This document shows, piece after piece, positions 7,850 to 9,546 of a stretch of DNA of 9,546 bases. Numbering within the stretch: the stretch's first letter is position 1; each line of letters opens with the position of its first letter. The notes beneath the pieces are model-generated. The model was not told where the DNA came from. It ran no database searches and saw only the letters and a program-made list of their open reading frames with translations. This stretch comes from Treponema sp. Its GTDB lineage: Bacteria; Spirochaetota; Spirochaetia; Treponematales; Breznakiellaceae. The stretch covers positions 1 to 9,546 of the forward strand of contig JAIRLZ010000288.1 of the NCBI GenBank assembly GCA_031259035.1. The letters are read 5' to 3'. Position numbers and translations under genes: made by a program.

Positions 7850-8776
7850 ATGAGGAAATTTTGGCTTATATGTGTGGTTTTTTCTATTACAACATTATTT
7901 TCATGCATGACTATTAATTGGAAAAATCCATATCCGGATATGGAAACGATAACATATGATGATGGTAATGTTTATGAATTCAAAAACAATAAATCGGATG
8001 TTTTGATCATATTTATTGAAGGACAATCATGGTTGTCTGTGTTGGGATATAAATATAAGGATACGTGGCACACTCTTGGGTTTGGCTATTACATTATTCA
8101 ATTTCTCCATGAAGAGTATAATATAATGATTCCTGAAAAATTTAACCGACAAATCGGTAAAGACTATGGTGGGGATCCGCAATCTAGAAAAATTTATGAC
8201 TTAAATAATTTAGTGGAAAATTATTCCACAAAGATTAATGATTATTTAAGCAATAATTATTTTTCCTCAATTATTTTGGTTGGTCATTCGGAAGGGGCGG
8301 CTGTATTACCATTTGTTTATGAAACAATAACAGACAGAGAACGTATCAAGGGTTTGGTCGCCTTTTCGTATGGCGGTCTTTCAAGATATGAACAGATTAA
8401 AATATTAGCTGATTCAGAATTAAAAATGCCGGAATTCTTGCGGGAAACATGGCAAAATATAGACGAATACAAGCAGGATATCAATGCCCACGCCGATTCA
8501 TTGGCTGAATTAGATGGCATATCTTATAGATGGTATAATAGTTTTCTGGATTATAAACCCTATGATCATTATATTAATATAACTATTCCTGTCTTGTTTA
8601 TACATGGAGAAAAAGACATAAATGTACCCGTAGAATCAACGCGATATGTACAGGAAAATTTACCTGACAAACCATTTGATTATATATACATAGATGCGGC
8701 TCATGTATTTCCAAATAGAAAAACAATGATTTATATTAAAGAGGAAGGAATAAAATGGCTTAATAAGCTTTTATAA
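7850..8776 (+). CDS. Lipoprotein with alpha/beta-hydrolase fold
   Basis: A 308-residue protein with a short lipoprotein signal peptide: MRKFWLICVVFSITTLFSC, where LFSC is the lipobox and Cys19 the lipid anchor. The mature part is an alpha/beta hydrolase with a full catalytic triad: Ser147 in the nucleophile elbow GHSEG, Asp256 in FIHGEKDINVP, His285 in DAAHVFP. It probably acts as an esterase or peptidase at the cell envelope; the substrate is unknown. I chose ATG 7850 because the basic N-terminus and hydrophobic core start there and a G-run (GGGGG, about 7839-7843) precedes it. An in-frame ATG at 7832 would add six residues. Base use is clearly more AT-rich than in the flanking genes (many AAT, TAT, ATA codons), suggesting acquisition from another source. 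It lies between the paired palindrome and the hairpin-rich region and has no obvious operon partner. Confidence 0.85.
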   Translation: MRKFWLICVVFSITTLFSCMTINWKNPYPDMETITYDDGNVYEFKNNKSDVLIIFIEGQSWLSVLGYKYKDTWHTLGFGYYIIQFLHEEYNIMIPEKFNRQIGKDYGGDPQSRKIYDLNNLVENYSTKINDYLSNNYFSSIILVGHSEGAAVLPFVYETITDRERIKGLVAFSYGGLSRYEQIKILADSELKMPEFLRETWQNIDEYKQDINAHADSLAELDGISYRWYNSFLDYKPYDHYINITIPVLFIHGEKDINVPVESTRYVQENLPDKPFDYIYIDAAHVFPNRKTMIYIKEEGIKWLNKLL

Positions 8777-9333
8777 AAAAGGCGCTTCGCATAACAGCTC
8801 TACTTGCGCGCCCCAGCTTCGCTGGGGATGCCGCCAGTAGGCGGCTCGGCCTCCGCAATGGCTAGGTCATTCCGCTACGCGCGCCAACTTCGTTGGCGAC
8901 ATTCCCACCTCAGACTATATCGCAAAGGCAGGCGCCCAAAATGAGAACGGCGCCGAAGAGGGGCGTTGAACAGAATCATGTGAAACTGGCAAGTATAAAT
9001 ACTCGCGTTTCGCTCGACGAAATGAACCTCCCCGCCCTGAAGGGCGGGGAGGTTCATTATTCCGCAGCAAGCTGCGGAACACTGGGGTATGCGGAGTTGT
9101 TCTCCCGCATACGCAAAGATTTCACAGAGAAATCTTCGATATCGCGCAACTTGCCGCGCGGCAGTTCATTTTGTTTAACGCAAATAATCAGGTAGCGGGC
9201 GAAAGATGTGGAGCACTTGGTAAAGAGCGTGATAAAGTATGGTTAGTAAACGAATTATAGCGGGAAGGAACAGGCGAACAGCCTTTTTCGCCCACCACCA
9301 ATAATCAAGTGAGCAAGCGCGCGCCGCGTTAAG
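8777..9333. other. Hairpin-rich region without a confident gene
   Basis: About 550 bases dominated by inverted repeats (8811-9163, separate entry). Open frames exist on both strands but lack a start with a ribosome binding site and run through the hairpins, so they are probably by-products of the palindromes. A minus-strand frame open from 9242 to a stop at 9057-9059 reads like protein (FARYLIICVKQNELPRGK, DFSVKSLRMRENNSAYP) but has no plausible start; it may be a decayed 3' gene fragment. A small stem AGGC-GAACA-GCCT followed by T's (about 9272-9288, plus strand) is a weak terminator candidate. Confidence 0.5.
8811..9163. repeat. Array of consecutive hairpins
   Basis: Perfect inverted repeats in order: CCCCAGC/GCTGGGG with loop TTC (8811-8827); GCCGCC/GGCGGC (8830-8845); GCCAAC/GTTGGC with loop TTC (8883-8897); GGCGCC at 8931-8936 and 8949-8954; AGTAT/ATACT (8992-9003); an 18-base stem with loop GA (9021-9038 with 9041-9058, core CCTCCCCGCCCT); TTCCGCAGC/GCTGCGGAA with loop AA (9060-9079); GTATGCGG/CCGCATAC (9087-9094 with 9105-9112); AAGATTTC/GAAATCTT (9116-9123 with 9129-9136); and the 12-base palindrome 9152-9163. 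The two TTC-loop hairpins share context (GCGCGCC before, GA-AT-CC-like after) and look like copies of one short repeat. None is followed by a clear U-tract, so they are not ordinary terminators. Confidence 0.8.
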
Positions 9334-9546
9334 TCAGATCCATGGCGTTGTACCTCCTCTCGGCAACACGCGCTTCGCGAGGGTAAACAGACGGAATACT
9401 TCGTTCTTTTGATAGGCTGTGAAGGGCAGCGTCTCCGTTCCCCAATAGAGCCTTTGCGCAAGCCCCCTGATGTCGAGCAGCCGGTAGTCGTAAAACTTAC
9501 GCCGCAATCCCTCGCCCTCGCCGAGTTTGACGTAGGCGTACAGCGG
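9334..9546 (-). CDS. Unrecognised protein, C-terminal part (5' end outside the window)
   Basis: The minus-strand frame is open from the last base of the window through 70 codons to TGA at 9336-9334. The visible residues include YAYVKLGEGEGLRRKFYDYR, LLDIRGLAQRLYWGTETLPF and YQKNEVFRLFTLAKRVLPRGG, ending TTPWI. Composition and continuity look like a real soluble, basic protein end and not an accidental frame; there is no membrane segment or signal in this part. I do not recognise the family. The final codons contain an AGGAGG (9358-9353) nine bases before an ATG (9343), which starts a frame of only four codons (MDLT). Confidence 0.6.
   Translation of the reverse strand, partial: PLYAYVKLGEGEGLRRKFYDYRLLDIRGLAQRLYWGTETLPFTAYQKNEVFRLFTLAKRVLPRGGTTPWI

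Noticed and set aside
9021..9058. Strong 18-pair hairpin as an intrinsic terminator
   Set aside because: Neither strand has a U-tract after the stem; it is listed within the hairpin array instead.
8811..9163. CRISPR array
   Set aside because: The repeats are inverted and of different sequence, with no regular direct repeats or uniform spacers and no cas genes in the window.
8893..9195. 100-codon plus-strand frame after the hydrolase
   Set aside because: It crosses several perfect palindromes; the 18-pair stem yields almost the same peptide (MNLPAL-GGEVH) on both strands, which shows the frame is a by-product of the repeat.

Overview
The window looks like a chromosomal segment of a spirochaete, most likely a Treponema of moderate GC (inference). 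The grounds are an LplC-type sugar permease, a ScpA and YicC of typical spirochaete/Firmicute type, an ECF transporter, and the dispersed palindromes around 7650-7780. No rRNA, tRNA or CRISPR array was seen.

Layout. The window opens inside a sugar ABC permease (1-590, +), followed by an MFS transporter (624-1844, +). scpA (1905-2636, +), encoding the kleisin-like subunit of the SMC-ScpAB chromosome condensation complex, has its own strong promoter. It converges on tag (2759-3331, -), a 3-methyladenine DNA glycosylase. Between tag and the divergent gene yicC (4065-4985, +) lies a decayed insertion sequence (about 3374-4015). The remnant has recognisable imperfect terminal inverted repeats, a gutted transposase and a 12-bp tandem repeat. 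yicC is followed after a short gap by an unusual single-polypeptide ECF transporter core (5025-7382, +) that joins two ATPase domains and the EcfT membrane component.

From 7383 onward the character changes. There is a 467-base stretch with a large paired palindrome, an AT-rich gene for a lipoprotein alpha/beta hydrolase (7850-8776, +), and about 550 bases packed with consecutive hairpins (8811-9163). The window closes with the 3' end of an unrecognised minus-strand gene (9334-9546).

The most interesting signals are four. (1) The promoters of scpA, tag and yicC are near-consensus and place the expected transcription start at or within a few bases of the start codon, with no Shine-Dalgarno sequence, so the mRNAs are probably leaderless. 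tag and yicC appear to have been back-to-back divergent genes until the insertion sequence landed between their -35 boxes. (2) The ECF transporter is an A-A'-T triple fusion. (3) A paired palindrome element sits upstream of the hydrolase. (4) A dense run of hairpins with no confident gene follows the hydrolase. No complete undescribed system such as a defence island or RNA-guided locus could be demonstrated.
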